Of a stretch of 64,000 nt of DNA, positions 17,514-27,677 are shown in pieces. Made by a program: the position numbers and the translations under genes. How positions within the stretch are numbered: the stretch's first letter is position 1; each line of letters opens with the position of its first letter. Source of the DNA: Bifidobacterium sp. ESL0800 (GTDB lineage: Bacteria; Actinomycetota; Actinomycetes; Actinomycetales; Bifidobacteriaceae); contig NZ_CP113913.1 in the NCBI RefSeq assembly GCF_029395355.1, forward strand, positions 1,178,001 through 1,242,000, written 5' to 3'. The notes under the pieces are model-generated. The model made no database searches, was not told the DNA's origin, and saw only the letters and a program-made list of their open reading frames with translations.

Positions 17514-18115
17514 CACAGCGCCCCTTTCGTGCTGGGAATGATGCCGGCGATTCGCGGGTCCGGCTCACAGGCGAACCGCAGCGCGCGGGCCAACGCCTTG
17601 AACTCGGCTTCGGCGATATGATGCGGGTCGCGGCCGGCGAGCACCTGCATATGCAGGCACAGGTCGGCGTGAAAGGCGATGGATTCCATGACGTGACGGA
17701 CCAAGGAGCCGGTGAAATGCCCGCCGATCATCGCATATTCGAAGCCGGCCGGTTCCCCGGTACAGACGGCGTACGGACGGCCGGAGATGTCGACCACGGC
17801 GCGGGCGAGCGCCTCGTCAAGCGGCACGGTGGCATCGGCGAATCTGCGGATACCACGTTTGTCACCCAGCGCCTGCTTCAGCGCCTCGCCGAAGACAATG
17901 GCCGTGTCCTCGACGGTATGGTGCACGTCGATGTCGGTGTCGCCGCTTGCCCGGATTTTCAGGTCGATCAGCGAATGTTTGCCGAGCGCGGTCATCATGT
18001 GGTTATAGAAAGGCACCGAAGTCTCGATGTCGGTTTTGCCGGTGCCGTCAAGATTCAGGCTCAGCTCCACCTTGGATTCGCTGGTCTCGCGCACTATCGT
18101 CGCCGTTCTTGCCAT
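17513..18115 (-). CDS. hisB: Imidazoleglycerol-phosphate dehydratase
   Basis: 200-residue manganese-dependent dehydratase, sixth step of histidine synthesis. Both metal-binding repeats are visible: VHHTVEDTA near residue 66 and [13 protein letters not shown] near 166. Start ATG at 18115 has AAAGGAGCG at normal spacing; the frame continues to a GTG at 18139 without a better site. Its stop overlaps the start of the next gene. Monofunctional, as usual outside enterobacteria. Confidence 0.95.
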   Translation of the reverse strand: MARTATIVRETSESKVELSLNLDGTGKTDIETSVPFYNHMMTALGKHSLIDLKIRASGDTDIDVHHTVEDTAIVFGEALKQALGDKRGIRRFADATVPLDEALARAVVDISGRPYAVCTGEPAGFEYAMIGGHFTGSLVRHVMESIAFHADLCLHMQVLAGRDPHHIAEAEFKALARALRFACEPDPRIAGIIPSTKGAL

Positions 18116-18282
18116 ATCCGCTCCTTTGTCGCCGTTCACATTTCCATATCCATACCATCATAATTCATCGCGGAGCCAAGCGAGATCGTTCAGTATATAC
18201 ATAACGTAAGTATTACAAAAGCAATGGATTCGCGAGCACGGCAGAGACGACTGGCAAACGTAAGAGAAGACTACGATAACCG

Positions 18283-19446
18283 CTACTCGTTTTCGAGCTG
18301 TGCCAGCACTTGTGTCAGCGCCTCGCGGAAACGCGCCATCTCCTCGTCGGTGCCCATGCACACGCGCAGCCAGCCGTCGGGGCCGACCACACGAATCAGC
18401 ACGCCGCGCTTCAGCAGTTCGTCGAAAATGCGGTCACGGTCTTCAAAAGAGCCACCGAACAGCACGAAGTTGGACTGCGAATCCGCCACCTGAATCGGCT
18501 TGCCGTGCCAAGTCTGCGTCTTCAGCCATGCGGCAGTAGCCTCGCGGGTCTTGCGAAGATGCTCGACCTGGCTCAACTGCTCGTCGGTGTGTTTCAACGC
18601 GGCGAGCGCCGTGGCCTGGGTGACGGCGGAAAGGTGGTACGGCATGCGCACGATGCGCACGCAATCGATGATGCCGGGTGCGGCGGCGAGATAGCCCACA
18701 CGAGCGCCGGCGAAAGCGAAGGCCTTGCTCATGGTGCGGCTCACCGCAAGGTTCGGGTAACGAGCCAGCAGTTCAAGCGCACTCGGCGTGCCGGGAGTAC
18801 GGAACTCGATATAGGCTTCGTCCACTACGACTACCGGATGCACACCTGGTGCTGCACCGTCCACTTCAGCGTTCTGTGCGGCTTTGAGCACGGCCTCAAG
18901 CTGGTCACTCGGCAGGATGGTGCCGGTCGGGTTGTTCGGGCTGGTCAGCAGTATGATCGACGGCTGCTCGCGTTCCATCGCCGCGAGCAAAGTTTCAAGG
19001 TTGAGCGAGAAATCGGGGTTGCGATCAACCGTGATCCAACGCGTGAACGTGTCGCGCGCATATTCGGGGTACATCGAATAGGTGGGGTCCGCGCCCAACG
19101 CCTTGCGACCCGGCCCGCCGAAGGCCTGGAAGAGCTGAAGCATGATCTCGTTGCTGCCGTTGGCGCCCCACAGCTGCTCGACGCCGAGCTTCACACCCGA
19201 CTCGCGTTCGAGATAATCCGCAAAGGCCTGACGCAGCGCGTTATGCTCGCGGTCGGGATAACGGTTCAATGTCGGAGCGATCCTGCGGACGTCCTCGGCG
19301 ATTTCATCGACCACCGCCGGCGCAGGCTGGTACGGGTTTTCGTTGACGTTCAGGCACACCGGTACGTCGAGCTGCGGCGCACCATACGGCACCTCCCCGA
19401 TGAGGTCATTGCGCAGCGGCAGATCCTGCGGAATCGTATCGCTCAT
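18283..19446 (-). CDS. hisC: Histidinol-phosphate aminotransferase
   Basis: 387-residue class II PLP aminotransferase, seventh step of histidine synthesis. The PLP lysine is in SRTMSKAFAFAG (about residue 240), with the Arg-rich anchor LRVCMGTDEE near the C-terminus. ATG at 19446 with GAGGAAC upstream; the frame upstream to 19482 is basic and lacks a ribosome site. A 167-bp gap follows before hisB and a 215-bp gap with a strong hairpin precedes it. Confidence 0.95.
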   Translation of the reverse strand: MSDTIPQDLPLRNDLIGEVPYGAPQLDVPVCLNVNENPYQPAPAVVDEIAEDVRRIAPTLNRYPDREHNALRQAFADYLERESGVKLGVEQLWGANGSNEIMLQLFQAFGGPGRKALGADPTYSMYPEYARDTFTRWITVDRNPDFSLNLETLLAAMEREQPSIILLTSPNNPTGTILPSDQLEAVLKAAQNAEVDGAAPGVHPVVVVDEAYIEFRTPGTPSALELLARYPNLAVSRTMSKAFAFAGARVGYLAAAPGIIDCVRIVRMPYHLSAVTQATALAALKHTDEQLSQVEHLRKTREATAAWLKTQTWHGKPIQVADSQSNFVLFGGSFEDRDRIFDELLKRGVLIRVVGPDGWLRVCMGTDEEMARFREALTQVLAQLENE

Positions 19447-19601
19447 AATCTGTTCCTCTTCCTTCGCCTTGCGGCGACGCATATAACTTTCATACCGGCA
19501 ATACGTATTCCGGCGAATCTACTATTCATAATCTCGGAAAATCAACCTTTTTAAGAATTCAATTGCATGGAATCACAAGTCGGTTTTCATCCTAAACTTG
19601 A

Positions 19602-19642
19602 AGCGGCTTTGCCGAAACCGAGAACGGAACAGCAAAGCCGCT
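19602..19642 (-). terminator. Hairpin between hisD and hisC
   Basis: Perfect 11-bp stem, AGCGGCTTTGC (19602-19612) with GCAAAGCCGCT (19632-19642), 19-nt loop. It starts 20 nt after the hisD stop on the minus strand. The U-tract is poor, so termination may be partial. A related hairpin sharing GGCTTTGC/GCAAAGC lies at about 16683-16699 upstream of hisH. Confidence 0.6.
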
Positions 19643-19661
19643 AAAACGAAACCAGTTATGG

Positions 19662-21044
19662 CTACTTACGCAGACCGGCCTTGCGTTCCTGTTCCTTCAA
19701 GGTGGCCTTGTCGTAAGGATCGTCGACGAAACGGCTCAGCACGCACTCGCCGTGGGCGGGCAGGTCTTCGGAGACGGCGAAGGCGTTGATGAGCGACGCC
19801 AGCGGCTTCAAGCCCTGCTCGTCGTATTCGATGACTTCGACCGGCTTCATGAAGGTGTGCACCCCCAGGCCGCAGGCGAAGCGGGCGGTACCGCCGGTGG
19901 GCAGCACGTGGTTGGAGCCGGACATGTAATCGCCCAGCGGGACCGGCGAATACGGTCCGCGGAAGATGGCGCCGGCATTCTTGATGCGAGGCACGACCTC
20001 GTCCGGATTCTCGGTCTGGATCTCCAAGTGCTCGGCGGCGTAGGCGTTGGCGGCGGCGACGGACTGGTCCAAGCCGTCGGTGAGGATGATGCCGGACTGG
20101 CGACCGGTCAGCGACGTCGCGACCCGCTCGTGCGACATGGTGCGCGGCACGCGGTAATCCAGGCTTTCCTGGGTCTTCTTGGCGAGTTCCTCGCTGTCGG
20201 TGATCAACACGGAACCGGCGAGCTCGTCGTGCTCGGCCTGGCCGATCAGGTCGGCGGCCACCCAGCTCGGGTTGGCAGTCTTGTCCGCGAGAATCGCGAT
20301 TTCCGTAGGCCCGGCGACCGCGTCGATGCCGACGATGCCGGAGACCATGGATTTGGCCGTGGCCACGAAGATGTTGCCCGGACCGGTAATCTTGTCGACC
20401 GGTTCGCAGAGCACCTCGCCGTCTTGCGGCTCGGAACCGTTGGCGCCATAAGCGAACATGGCGACGGCCTGTGCCCCGCCGACCGCATAGACCTCGTCGA
20501 CGCCGAGGATGGCGCAAGTGGCGAGGATGGTCTTGTTCGGCAGACCGTCGTTGTCGGCGCTCGGCGGCGTGGCGATGGCCAACGACGAGACGCCCGCGAC
20601 CTGAGCCGGCACGGCGTTCATGATCACGGAAGTGGGATAGACCGCCTTGCCCCCCGGCACATAGAGGCCCACACGCTCAACCGGGATCCAGCGTTCGGCG
20701 ACACGTGCGCCTTCAGCCAGATCGGTATAAAAATCTTTCGGCACCTGAGAAGCGCAGACCTTGCGGATACGGCGCACCGATTCCTCGATGGCGGCGCGGA
20801 CCTCCGGATCCAGCTCCTTCAACGCGCTTTGCATCGCCTCTACGGGCACACGCAGATGGTGCGGGCGAATGTGATCGAATTTCTCCTCGAAATCGCGCAA
20901 GGCCGCAGCTCCACGGGCCTTGACATCATCGAGAATAGGGCGCACAGCGCTGCTGGCTTCGTTCGTGCCCATTTCGGCACGAGGCATGGCCTCCAGCATT
21001 TGCGCGCGGGTGAGGCGCTTAGAGCGCAGATCGATAATTCGCAT
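19662..21044 (-). CDS. hisD: Histidinol dehydrogenase
   Basis: 460-residue NAD- and zinc-dependent enzyme, last two steps of histidine synthesis. Seen: GQAEHDELAGS (zinc/catalytic region), AEHLEIQT with the catalytic Glu-His, and the C-terminal LPTGGTARFACGLGVHTF. Start is uncertain: ATG at 21044 has a weak GGA ten bases upstream, while an in-frame ATG at 21059 has no ribosome site. First his gene of the window; the next genes hisC and hisB lie beyond a hairpin. Confidence 0.94.
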   Translation of the reverse strand: MRIIDLRSKRLTRAQMLEAMPRAEMGTNEASSAVRPILDDVKARGAAALRDFEEKFDHIRPHHLRVPVEAMQSALKELDPEVRAAIEESVRRIRKVCASQVPKDFYTDLAEGARVAERWIPVERVGLYVPGGKAVYPTSVIMNAVPAQVAGVSSLAIATPPSADNDGLPNKTILATCAILGVDEVYAVGGAQAVAMFAYGANGSEPQDGEVLCEPVDKITGPGNIFVATAKSMVSGIVGIDAVAGPTEIAILADKTANPSWVAADLIGQAEHDELAGSVLITDSEELAKKTQESLDYRVPRTMSHERVATSLTGRQSGIILTDGLDQSVAAANAYAAEHLEIQTENPDEVVPRIKNAGAIFRGPYSPVPLGDYMSGSNHVLPTGGTARFACGLGVHTFMKPVEVIEYDEQGLKPLASLINAFAVSEDLPAHGECVLSRFVDDPYDKATLKEQERKAGLRK

Positions 21045-21142
21045 GGTATTATTTTCCATACTTTCTTATCATATTCTGAACAACCTCTCGGTATGAGACC
21101 CAACTCACATTCTGAGATTGACTGTCCATCGAGCATTTGTGC

Positions 21143-24100
21143 TTATGCTGCAGGCAGGCACTTGGGGCCGAAAAGAATCTTGATTTCGGCGAACAGCGAC
21201 GTGTCGCGTTTGACGCGGAAACGGTCACCGAACGTGAGCACCTGGGCGTTCCCGGCAGAATCCATGATAGCCAGTTTCACCTCGCAGACTCCGGGATGCT
21301 TGGTGAGTATCTGGCCCAGATGCATGACATGCGACCGGTTCAGCGCGGTCTGTGGCAACGTGAGCACCAACGGTCGCTCGTCTTCGTCCACCAGGTTCGG
21401 CACTTCCATTTCGTTGGCCCGCATGCTCACCGTCTCGTCGCGCAGTTCGACCTGCCCGCGAATCTGCACCACCTCGTCGACGGCCATCGATTCGGCGGCC
21501 GACGTGTAGGCGCGCCCGAAGAACATGCATTGGATGGAACTCTCCATGTCTTCGATGGTGACAATGGCCCACGGATTGCCCTTCTTGGAGACACGACGGT
21601 CGACGGAGGTGATGAGACCGGCGATGGTGACCTGTTGCCGGTCGTCCATGTTTTTGGCGCTGTTGAGCAGCTGGGCGATGGACATGTCGCGCAGGCTGTT
21701 GAGCACGGAAGCCATGCCGGAAAGCGGATGGTCGGAGACGTAGAGGCCCAGCATCTCGCGCTCGAAGTTCAGTTTGGTCTTCTTGTCCCATTCCTCGATA
21801 TCAGGAACGGTGACCTGGGCGTCGCCCATCGCGTCTTCGCCGGACCCATCGCCGTCGTCACCGAGGTCGGCGAAGAGGTCGAACTGTCCCTCGGCTTCCT
21901 TGCGCTTGAGGCTGATGACGGAATCGATGGCGGTCTCGTGAATCTGGAACAGCGCGCGGCGGTTCGGGTCGATGGAATCGAAGGCACCCGCCTTGATCAG
22001 CGATTCGATGCACCTCTTGTTGAGCGAATCGAGCGGAACCCTGCGAATGAAGTCCATAAAGTTGACATACTTGCCACGCTTGCTTTCACGCTCGGTGATG
22101 ATGCCGTCAACCGCCTTGTCGCCGACGTTGCGGATCGCGCCCAAGCCGAAGCGGATGATGTCGCCGACAGGGGCGTATTCGAGACGGGATTCGTTGACGT
22201 CCGGCGGCAGCACCTTGATGCCCATGCGCCGCGCCTCGCCGAGGTAGAGCGCGGTCTTGTCCTTGTTGCTGCGTTCGTTCTGCAGCAACGCAGCCATGAA
22301 TTCCACCGGATAGTGGGTCTTCAGGTAGGCGGTCCAGTAGGAGATCAGCCCGTAGGCGGCGGAATGCGCCTTGTTGAACGCGTAGCCCGCGAACGGCACG
22401 AAGATGTCCCAGACGTCCTGTGCAGCCTTGCGCGAGTAGCCGTGTTCCTTCATGCCCTCGAAGAACGGCACCTGTTCCTTGGCCAGCACCTCGGGCTTCT
22501 TCTTGCCCATCGCTCGCCTCAGCACATCTGCTCGGCCCAGCGAGTAACCGGCGAGTATTCGCGCCGCAGACTGCACCTGTTCCTGATAGACGATCAGGCC
22601 GTAGGTCTCGTCGAGCACGGGGGCGAGCGCCTCGGCCACCTCGTCGTTGATCGGGGTGATGGGCTGCAGGCCGTTCTTGCGCTTGGCATAGTTGTTGTGC
22701 GAGTCCACATCCATCGGGCCCGGGCGATACAGCGCGATAAGTGCCGAAATATCGTTGAAGTTGTCGGGCTTGAGGCTTTTGAGCAGCGCTCGCATGCCGT
22801 CGCCATCGAGCTGGAAGACGCCGAGGGTGTCGCCTCGGGTCAACAAGTCGTAGGTCGGCCTGTCGTCCAGCGGAATCTTGGTGTAGTCGATGGACTGCTT
22901 GCCGTTGAGCTCGATGTTTTTCAAGGTGTCGCGGATGACCGTCAAGTTGGAGAGGCCGAGGAAGTCGTTCTTGACCAGCCCCAGCGTTTCGCAGGTGTGG
23001 TATTCGAAGGTTGTGGTCACCGTGCCGTCGGTACGTTCCAGCAGCGGCGAGGTGTCGGTGATCGGCGTGGCCGACATGATGGTGGCGCAGGCGTGCACAC
23101 CGGTCTGGCGGATCAGCCCTTCGATGCCCTTGGCCTCCTCGGTGATGCGCTTGGCGTCCGGGTCGGAGTCGTAGAGCTCGCGGAACTCGCGCGCCTCGGC
23201 GTATTTCTTGCTGGTCGGGTCGAACATCTCCTTCAGGCTGGCGTCCTTGCCGTTCTTGCTCGGCGGCAGCGCCTTGACGATGCGGTCGCCCACGGAGAAC
23301 TCGTAGCCCATGATGCGGGCGGAATCCTTCAAGGCCTGCTTGGTCTTGATGGTGCCGTAGATGACGCACTGCGCCACTTTGTCGTGCCCGTATTTGTCGG
23401 CCACGTAATCGAGCACCTTCTGACGGCCTTCGGGGTCGAAATCGATATCGATATCGGGCAGGGAGACGCGTTCCGGGTTGAGGAATCGTTCGAAGATCAG
23501 GCCGTGCTTCAGCGGGTCGAGTTCGGTGATGCCCATCGCGTAGGCCACCATCGAGCCTGCGGCGGAGCCACGGCCGGGCCCGACCATCACGCCGTGGGTC
23601 TTGGCCCAGTTGATGTAGTCGGCGACGACGAGAAAGTAGCCGCAGAACTGCATCTGGCAGATCACGCCGCACTCGTAGTCGGCCTGGCGACGCACGTTGT
23701 CCGGCACATTGCCGTCGTAACGCTTCTCAAGGCCGGCCTGCACGTCATGCAGGAACAGGGAGGTCTCGTCCCAGCCGTCCGGGCAGTCGAACAGCGGCAT
23801 GAACGCGCCGTCCTCGTGGTCGTCGAACATGACGTTGCAACGTTCGGCCACTTCCAACGTGTTGTCGCAGGCCTCGGGCAGGTCTTTGAAGAGCGCTCTC
23901 ATCTCTTCGGCGGACTTGATGTAGTAGCCGGAACCGTCGAATTTGAAGCGGTTCGGATCGTCCAGGTGCGAGCCGGAGTTGATGCAGAGCATCGCGTCCT
24001 GCGAGCCTCGGTCGGCCTCGTGGACGTAGTGGGAATCGTTGGTGGCGATGATGGGAGCGCCGAGATCCTTGGCGATCTTGAGCAAGTCCTTGGAGACGCG

Positions 24101-24706
24101 TTTCTCGATCTCGAGATTGTGGTCCATCAGTTCGATATAGAAATTATCACGCCCGAAGATATCCTGCAGCTGGTGCGCGGCACGCAAGGCCTCTTGGTAC
24201 TGCCCCAAGCGCAGGCGGGTCTGGATGATGCCGGACGGGCAGCCCGAGGTGCCGATAACGCCTTTGTGATACGTTTCGAGCACGTCGTAATCCATACGGG
24301 GCCATTTGCCGACGCGGCCTTCCAGATTGGCCACGGACGAGGCCTTCATCAGGTTGACCAAGCCTTCGTCGTTTTCGGCCCAGAGGGTCATATGGGTGAT
24401 GAAGCCGCCGCCGGAGACGTCGTCGCTGCGTTGGGCTTCGGTGCCCCAGTGCACACGGGTCTTGTCGGTACGGGAGGTCTCGGGGGTCACATAGGCTTCG
24501 ATGCCGATAATCGGCTTGATACCGGCGCTTACCGCGTTGCTCCACATTTCGTAGGCGCCGTGCATATTGCCGTGGTCGGTGATGCCGATGGCCGGCATTT
24601 CGAGTTCTTTGGCACGGTTGATCAGATCAGGAATCTTGGACGCACCATCGAGCAACGAATAATGCGTATGGTTATGCAACTGAACGAAATTTCCCGAATT
24701 GGCCAT
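21143..24706 (-). CDS. dnaE: DNA polymerase III alpha subunit
   Basis: 1187-residue replicative polymerase. Domain order: PHP domain (LHNHTHYSLLDG at the N-terminus), polymerase palm with PDIDIDFD near residue 415 carrying catalytic Asp residues, thumb and fingers, tandem helix-hairpin-helix region, and OB fold near the C-terminus. Full length for DnaE1. ATG at 24706 with GTGGAG upstream; a GTG nine bases earlier lacks its own site. Transcribed with the rluA-type/lspA genes in front of it after a 96-bp gap. Confidence 0.97.
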   Translation of the reverse strand: MANSGNFVQLHNHTHYSLLDGASKIPDLINRAKELEMPAIGITDHGNMHGAYEMWSNAVSAGIKPIIGIEAYVTPETSRTDKTRVHWGTEAQRSDDVSGGGFITHMTLWAENDEGLVNLMKASSVANLEGRVGKWPRMDYDVLETYHKGVIGTSGCPSGIIQTRLRLGQYQEALRAAHQLQDIFGRDNFYIELMDHNLEIEKRVSKDLLKIAKDLGAPIIATNDSHYVHEADRGSQDAMLCINSGSHLDDPNRFKFDGSGYYIKSAEEMRALFKDLPEACDNTLEVAERCNVMFDDHEDGAFMPLFDCPDGWDETSLFLHDVQAGLEKRYDGNVPDNVRRQADYECGVICQMQFCGYFLVVADYINWAKTHGVMVGPGRGSAAGSMVAYAMGITELDPLKHGLIFERFLNPERVSLPDIDIDFDPEGRQKVLDYVADKYGHDKVAQCVIYGTIKTKQALKDSARIMGYEFSVGDRIVKALPPSKNGKDASLKEMFDPTSKKYAEAREFRELYDSDPDAKRITEEAKGIEGLIRQTGVHACATIMSATPITDTSPLLERTDGTVTTTFEYHTCETLGLVKNDFLGLSNLTVIRDTLKNIELNGKQSIDYTKIPLDDRPTYDLLTRGDTLGVFQLDGDGMRALLKSLKPDNFNDISALIALYRPGPMDVDSHNNYAKRKNGLQPITPINDEVAEALAPVLDETYGLIVYQEQVQSAARILAGYSLGRADVLRRAMGKKKPEVLAKEQVPFFEGMKEHGYSRKAAQDVWDIFVPFAGYAFNKAHSAAYGLISYWTAYLKTHYPVEFMAALLQNERSNKDKTALYLGEARRMGIKVLPPDVNESRLEYAPVGDIIRFGLGAIRNVGDKAVDGIITERESKRGKYVNFMDFIRRVPLDSLNKRCIESLIKAGAFDSIDPNRRALFQIHETAIDSVISLKRKEAEGQFDLFADLGDDGDGSGEDAMGDAQVTVPDIEEWDKKTKLNFEREMLGLYVSDHPLSGMASVLNSLRDMSIAQLLNSAKNMDDRQQVTIAGLITSVDRRVSKKGNPWAIVTIEDMESSIQCMFFGRAYTSAAESMAVDEVVQIRGQVELRDETVSMRANEMEVPNLVDEDERPLVLTLPQTALNRSHVMHLGQILTKHPGVCEVKLAIMDSAGNAQVLTFGDRFRVKRDTSLFAEIKILFGPKCLPAA

Positions 24707-24802
24707 AGTCTCCACGATACCGAATCGACCAGACCCTGGTACTTTTCCGAACGCTGAAATTCTGGAATTGGCAGTACCGCCGTCGCGGGATGAACCACCA
24801 GG

Positions 24803-25726
24803 TCAGAGGGAAAGCCTGTCCTCGCGCACGACACTCAACGCATGCGCCAGATCGGCAGGATAACGAGATTGCACAACAGTGTGAAGATGGGTACGGGGAT
24901 GTTTGAACTCCAGACGCATCGCATGCAGCCACTGGCGGGTCAAGCCCAGACGTTGCGCGAATACGGGGTTGGCACCGTACATCGGGTCGCCTACCAGCGG
25001 ATGGCCGATGGACGAGAAATGCACCCGAATCTGATGGGTGCGGCCCGTCTCGAGATTGACGCTCACCAGCGTCGCCTCGTTGAAACGCTCCAACACGTCG
25101 AAATGCGTGATCGCCCTTTTGCCGAGCGGCGTAACGGTGAAACGGAAATCCGAGACTTTGGCCCGTCCGATGGGCGCCTCGATGGTCGCCTTGTCGTTGG
25201 TGAGGTTGCCCTGCGCCAAGGCATGATAGATTTTGGTCACTTCATGATGGGCGAATTGACGACGCATCTGAAGGTACGCCAAATCCGATTTGCAAACCAG
25301 CATCAATCCGCTGGTACCGACATCGAGTCTGCTGACGATGCCATGCCTGCCGGGAGCCCCCATGGAAGTGATATGCACTCCACGGGCCAGAAGACTGCCC
25401 AACACCGTCGGTCCCGTCCAACCTGCAGAGGCGTGGGCCGCGACGCCGACCGGCTTGTCCACCACCACGATATCGTCGTCCTCATAGACGACGGCCATGC
25501 CTTCCGCCAACGGTTCAGGCTCGGGATCCTGCTCGACGATATCGAATTCGACGGTATCGCCACTAGCGAGCGTCCCGGATTTCGAAATACGTCTTTGTAA
25601 GACAGAAACCTCGCCAGCCTCGATAAGCTCAACGGCCTTGGACCGCGAGACGCCAAGCATTTTGGCGACGGCAACATCGAATCGCTTGCCGATCAAAGCA
25701 TCCGGGGCGGGGACCAGTCGACTCAT
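24803..25726 (-). CDS. RluA-family pseudouridine synthase (RluD-like)
   Basis: 307 residues. An N-terminal S4 RNA-binding domain (about 12-75) precedes the RluA catalytic domain. The active-site loop reads VSRLDVGTSGLML, with the catalytic Asp kept and Ser in place of the usual His of HRLD. The ATG overlaps the lspA stop by four bases (ATGA), a coupling seen for lspA-rluD pairs in many Gram-positive bacteria. Expected to modify 23S rRNA uridines in helix 69 if it is RluD proper; target not proven. Confidence 0.92.
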   Translation of the reverse strand: MSRLVPAPDALIGKRFDVAVAKMLGVSRSKAVELIEAGEVSVLQRRISKSGTLASGDTVEFDIVEQDPEPEPLAEGMAVVYEDDDIVVVDKPVGVAAHASAGWTGPTVLGSLLARGVHITSMGAPGRHGIVSRLDVGTSGLMLVCKSDLAYLQMRRQFAHHEVTKIYHALAQGNLTNDKATIEAPIGRAKVSDFRFTVTPLGKRAITHFDVLERFNEATLVSVNLETGRTHQIRVHFSSIGHPLVGDPMYGANPVFAQRLGLTRQWLHAMRLEFKHPRTHLHTVVQSRYPADLAHALSVVREDRLSL

Positions 25727-26298
25727 CGGCCGTCCGCTCCCCCGTTTTCGACACTGTCTACCGGCTTTTCATTACTTTTCCGGTCAGCTTCGATACCTTT
25801 GAGGTCTTTCACACTGAACGGAACGCTCATCAACAGCAGGATTACGATAAGCACCGCTGCGATTCCGAGTTCTATATCCGCCACGTTGCCGACCGACCAG
25901 CCGTAGTTCAGGAAGTCCACCACGGAACCATTGAGGAATCCGTGGGCAAAGACAACACGATCGATGAGATTGCCGAAAGCCCCGGCGAACGCCAACGTCA
26001 ACGCAGCTGTCCACCCAAGTGAGACTGTAGTCAAGGCCAGATATACCAGCACTACGCAAGCGACCAACGCTAGGCAGGAAATGAGCCAAGTGACCGACGA
26101 ACCCATCCCGAGCGAAGCCCCGGGATTGTGCACCAACGTCAAGCCCAACAGGTTCGGGATAACGACGATGGTCCTGCCGTCGGCCAGTGCGGTTTGCGCC
26201 CACAATTTGGTCAGACGGTCGAGCAACAGCGCCACAACCGCAACGATAACGAAAACGGCCACACGATCGCGCGGCCGTTTAGGGGATACATTCTTCAT
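25723..26298 (-). CDS. lspA: Lipoprotein signal peptidase II
   Basis: 191-residue membrane aspartyl protease that removes signal peptides from prolipoproteins such as the sugar-binding lipoprotein encoded near 10 kb. Four membrane helices; catalytic Asp pair in GNLIDRVV and NVADIELG; conserved LVHNPGASLGM. The C-terminal tail is polar and about 25 residues long. ATG at 26298 gives the usual length; AAGGA lies rather far upstream, so the start is moderately sure. 13 bp after divIVA. Confidence 0.93.
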   Translation of the reverse strand: MKNVSPKRPRDRVAVFVIVAVVALLLDRLTKLWAQTALADGRTIVVIPNLLGLTLVHNPGASLGMGSSVTWLISCLALVACVVLVYLALTTVSLGWTAALTLAFAGAFGNLIDRVVFAHGFLNGSVVDFLNYGWSVGNVADIELGIAAVLIVILLLMSVPFSVKDLKGIEADRKSNEKPVDSVENGGADGR

Positions 26299-26311
26299 AT
26301 CGATGGCCGAA

Positions 26312-27583
26312 TCAGTCCTTGGACTCTTCCATCTTGTTGTATGTATTCGTATCGCTAACCTGGGAGACAAGCTGCCCCAGGAACTCGGTCAGACGGGTAC
26401 GATACTCGGTCTCGAATTGCTTGAGGCTTTGGATATTCGATTCGATGACCTTGGACTGAGAGGCGAGGTTGTCGCGCACCTGCTGAGCATAGGTCTCGGC
26501 AGCGGCGCGAGTCTTCTGATCGTATTCGCCGGCACGACGCTGAACCTCGGCCTCGTAGGTATCGGCCGAAGAATGCTTCTGCGTGGAATAATCGTCGGCA
26601 GCGGTGCGGGTCTTTTGCGCGTAGGCATCGGCTTCCGAGCGCGTCTGCTTCGAATAGTCCTCAGCCTTGCTGCGAGTCTGCTTGGCGTACTCGTCGGATT
26701 CGTTGCGGGTGCGGGTCGAATAGTCGTTGGCCTTGTTGACCAGATCGTTGTACTTGGTCTGGCTGGCGTCCGTAATCTCTTTGGCCTTCGCCTTGCCCTT
26801 GTCGACGTACTGATCGTGCAGCTGCATGGCGAGCGTCAACATGGCGGTCGCACGCTCGGGCTCGCTGGAAGCACCGGCCGCGGCCCCTGCGATCTTCTGG
26901 AGGCTGCCGGTCTCGGTGTTCGGCTCAATCTTGGAGACCTGGGCACGCAGCTGATTCTCGCGTTGCTTGGATTCCTCAAGCTGACGGGAAAGATCCTGCA
27001 GTTGCTTGGCCTGCTGACTTGCATTGGAGAGTTGCTTCTTGGCCTGCTCCAACTCACGAGAAAGCTTCTCGTTGCCGTTGCGGAATTCATCGCGCTCGTG
27101 CTGAACCGCGACAAGCTGGTTGTCGATGTCCTTCTTGCCTGCGGCCTGTGCCGCCTGGGCAGTGAGTTGATCGATCTGCGAATTCAAACGGTCAACCTGA
27201 TCCTTCAGCTGCTTGTTCTGCTCGGCAAGTGCCCTGTTGCTTTCCTCGGCCTCGGCAAGCTTGGAGGCGTCCACGCTTGCGTTGGGATGATTGGCGGTGC
27301 TCTGTTGCTGGCTCGCCGCCGTCTTCAGGGTCTGGTTCTCGCGGCTCAGGGCCTGGACCTGGCTGGTCAGATCGGAAATCTTGGAATTGAGCTTGCTGAC
27401 ATCCGGACCCAACGACTGCGTCGACTGGCCGTTGCCGTTCGCCATAGCTTGCTTGCCGAGAGCTTCGACGGTCTCGGTCACCTGATCGAGGAAGTCGTCG
27501 ACCTCTTCGACATCGTATCCTTCTTTAAAACGTACAGTTTGGAAGGCATGTTCCCTGATATCTTTCGGCGTTAACAGTGCCAT
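26312..27583 (-). CDS. divIVA: DivIVA/Wag31 polar-growth protein
   Basis: 423-residue coiled-coil scaffold that marks cell poles and septa in actinobacteria. The N-terminal membrane-binding domain is clear (MALLTPKDIREHAFQTV, then GYDVEEVDDFLDQV). Residues about 60-240 are a long Gln/Leu/Ala/Asp-rich coiled coil. A central repeat region (about 280-380) alternates short Ser/Thr-Arg-Tyr blocks of the type DYSTQ/AYAQKTR. GAGGTG upstream of the ATG. Sits between yggT and lspA as in other actinobacteria. Confidence 0.95.
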   Translation of the reverse strand: MALLTPKDIREHAFQTVRFKEGYDVEEVDDFLDQVTETVEALGKQAMANGNGQSTQSLGPDVSKLNSKISDLTSQVQALSRENQTLKTAASQQQSTANHPNASVDASKLAEAEESNRALAEQNKQLKDQVDRLNSQIDQLTAQAAQAAGKKDIDNQLVAVQHERDEFRNGNEKLSRELEQAKKQLSNASQQAKQLQDLSRQLEESKQRENQLRAQVSKIEPNTETGSLQKIAGAAAGASSEPERATAMLTLAMQLHDQYVDKGKAKAKEITDASQTKYNDLVNKANDYSTRTRNESDEYAKQTRSKAEDYSKQTRSEADAYAQKTRTAADDYSTQKHSSADTYEAEVQRRAGEYDQKTRAAAETYAQQVRDNLASQSKVIESNIQSLKQFETEYRTRLTEFLGQLVSQVSDTNTYNKMEESKD

Positions 27584-27677
27584 ATACTTTTACACCTCAC
27601 TTTGGGCATAATGCCTCTGATTTTTACTCTTGAATACATGCTACACCATGCAGTATACCCTCACACCGGAAAGATAC

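Noticed and set aside
21137..24757. A 1206-codon open frame on the plus strand opposite dnaE
   Set aside because: It mirrors the codon pattern of dnaE, its product is rich in Val/His/Gly/Asp repeats without a fold signature, and dnaE itself is certain. Similar plus-strand frames opposite the GH78, GH3 and other genes (131-2851, 4322-6544) were rejected for the same reason.
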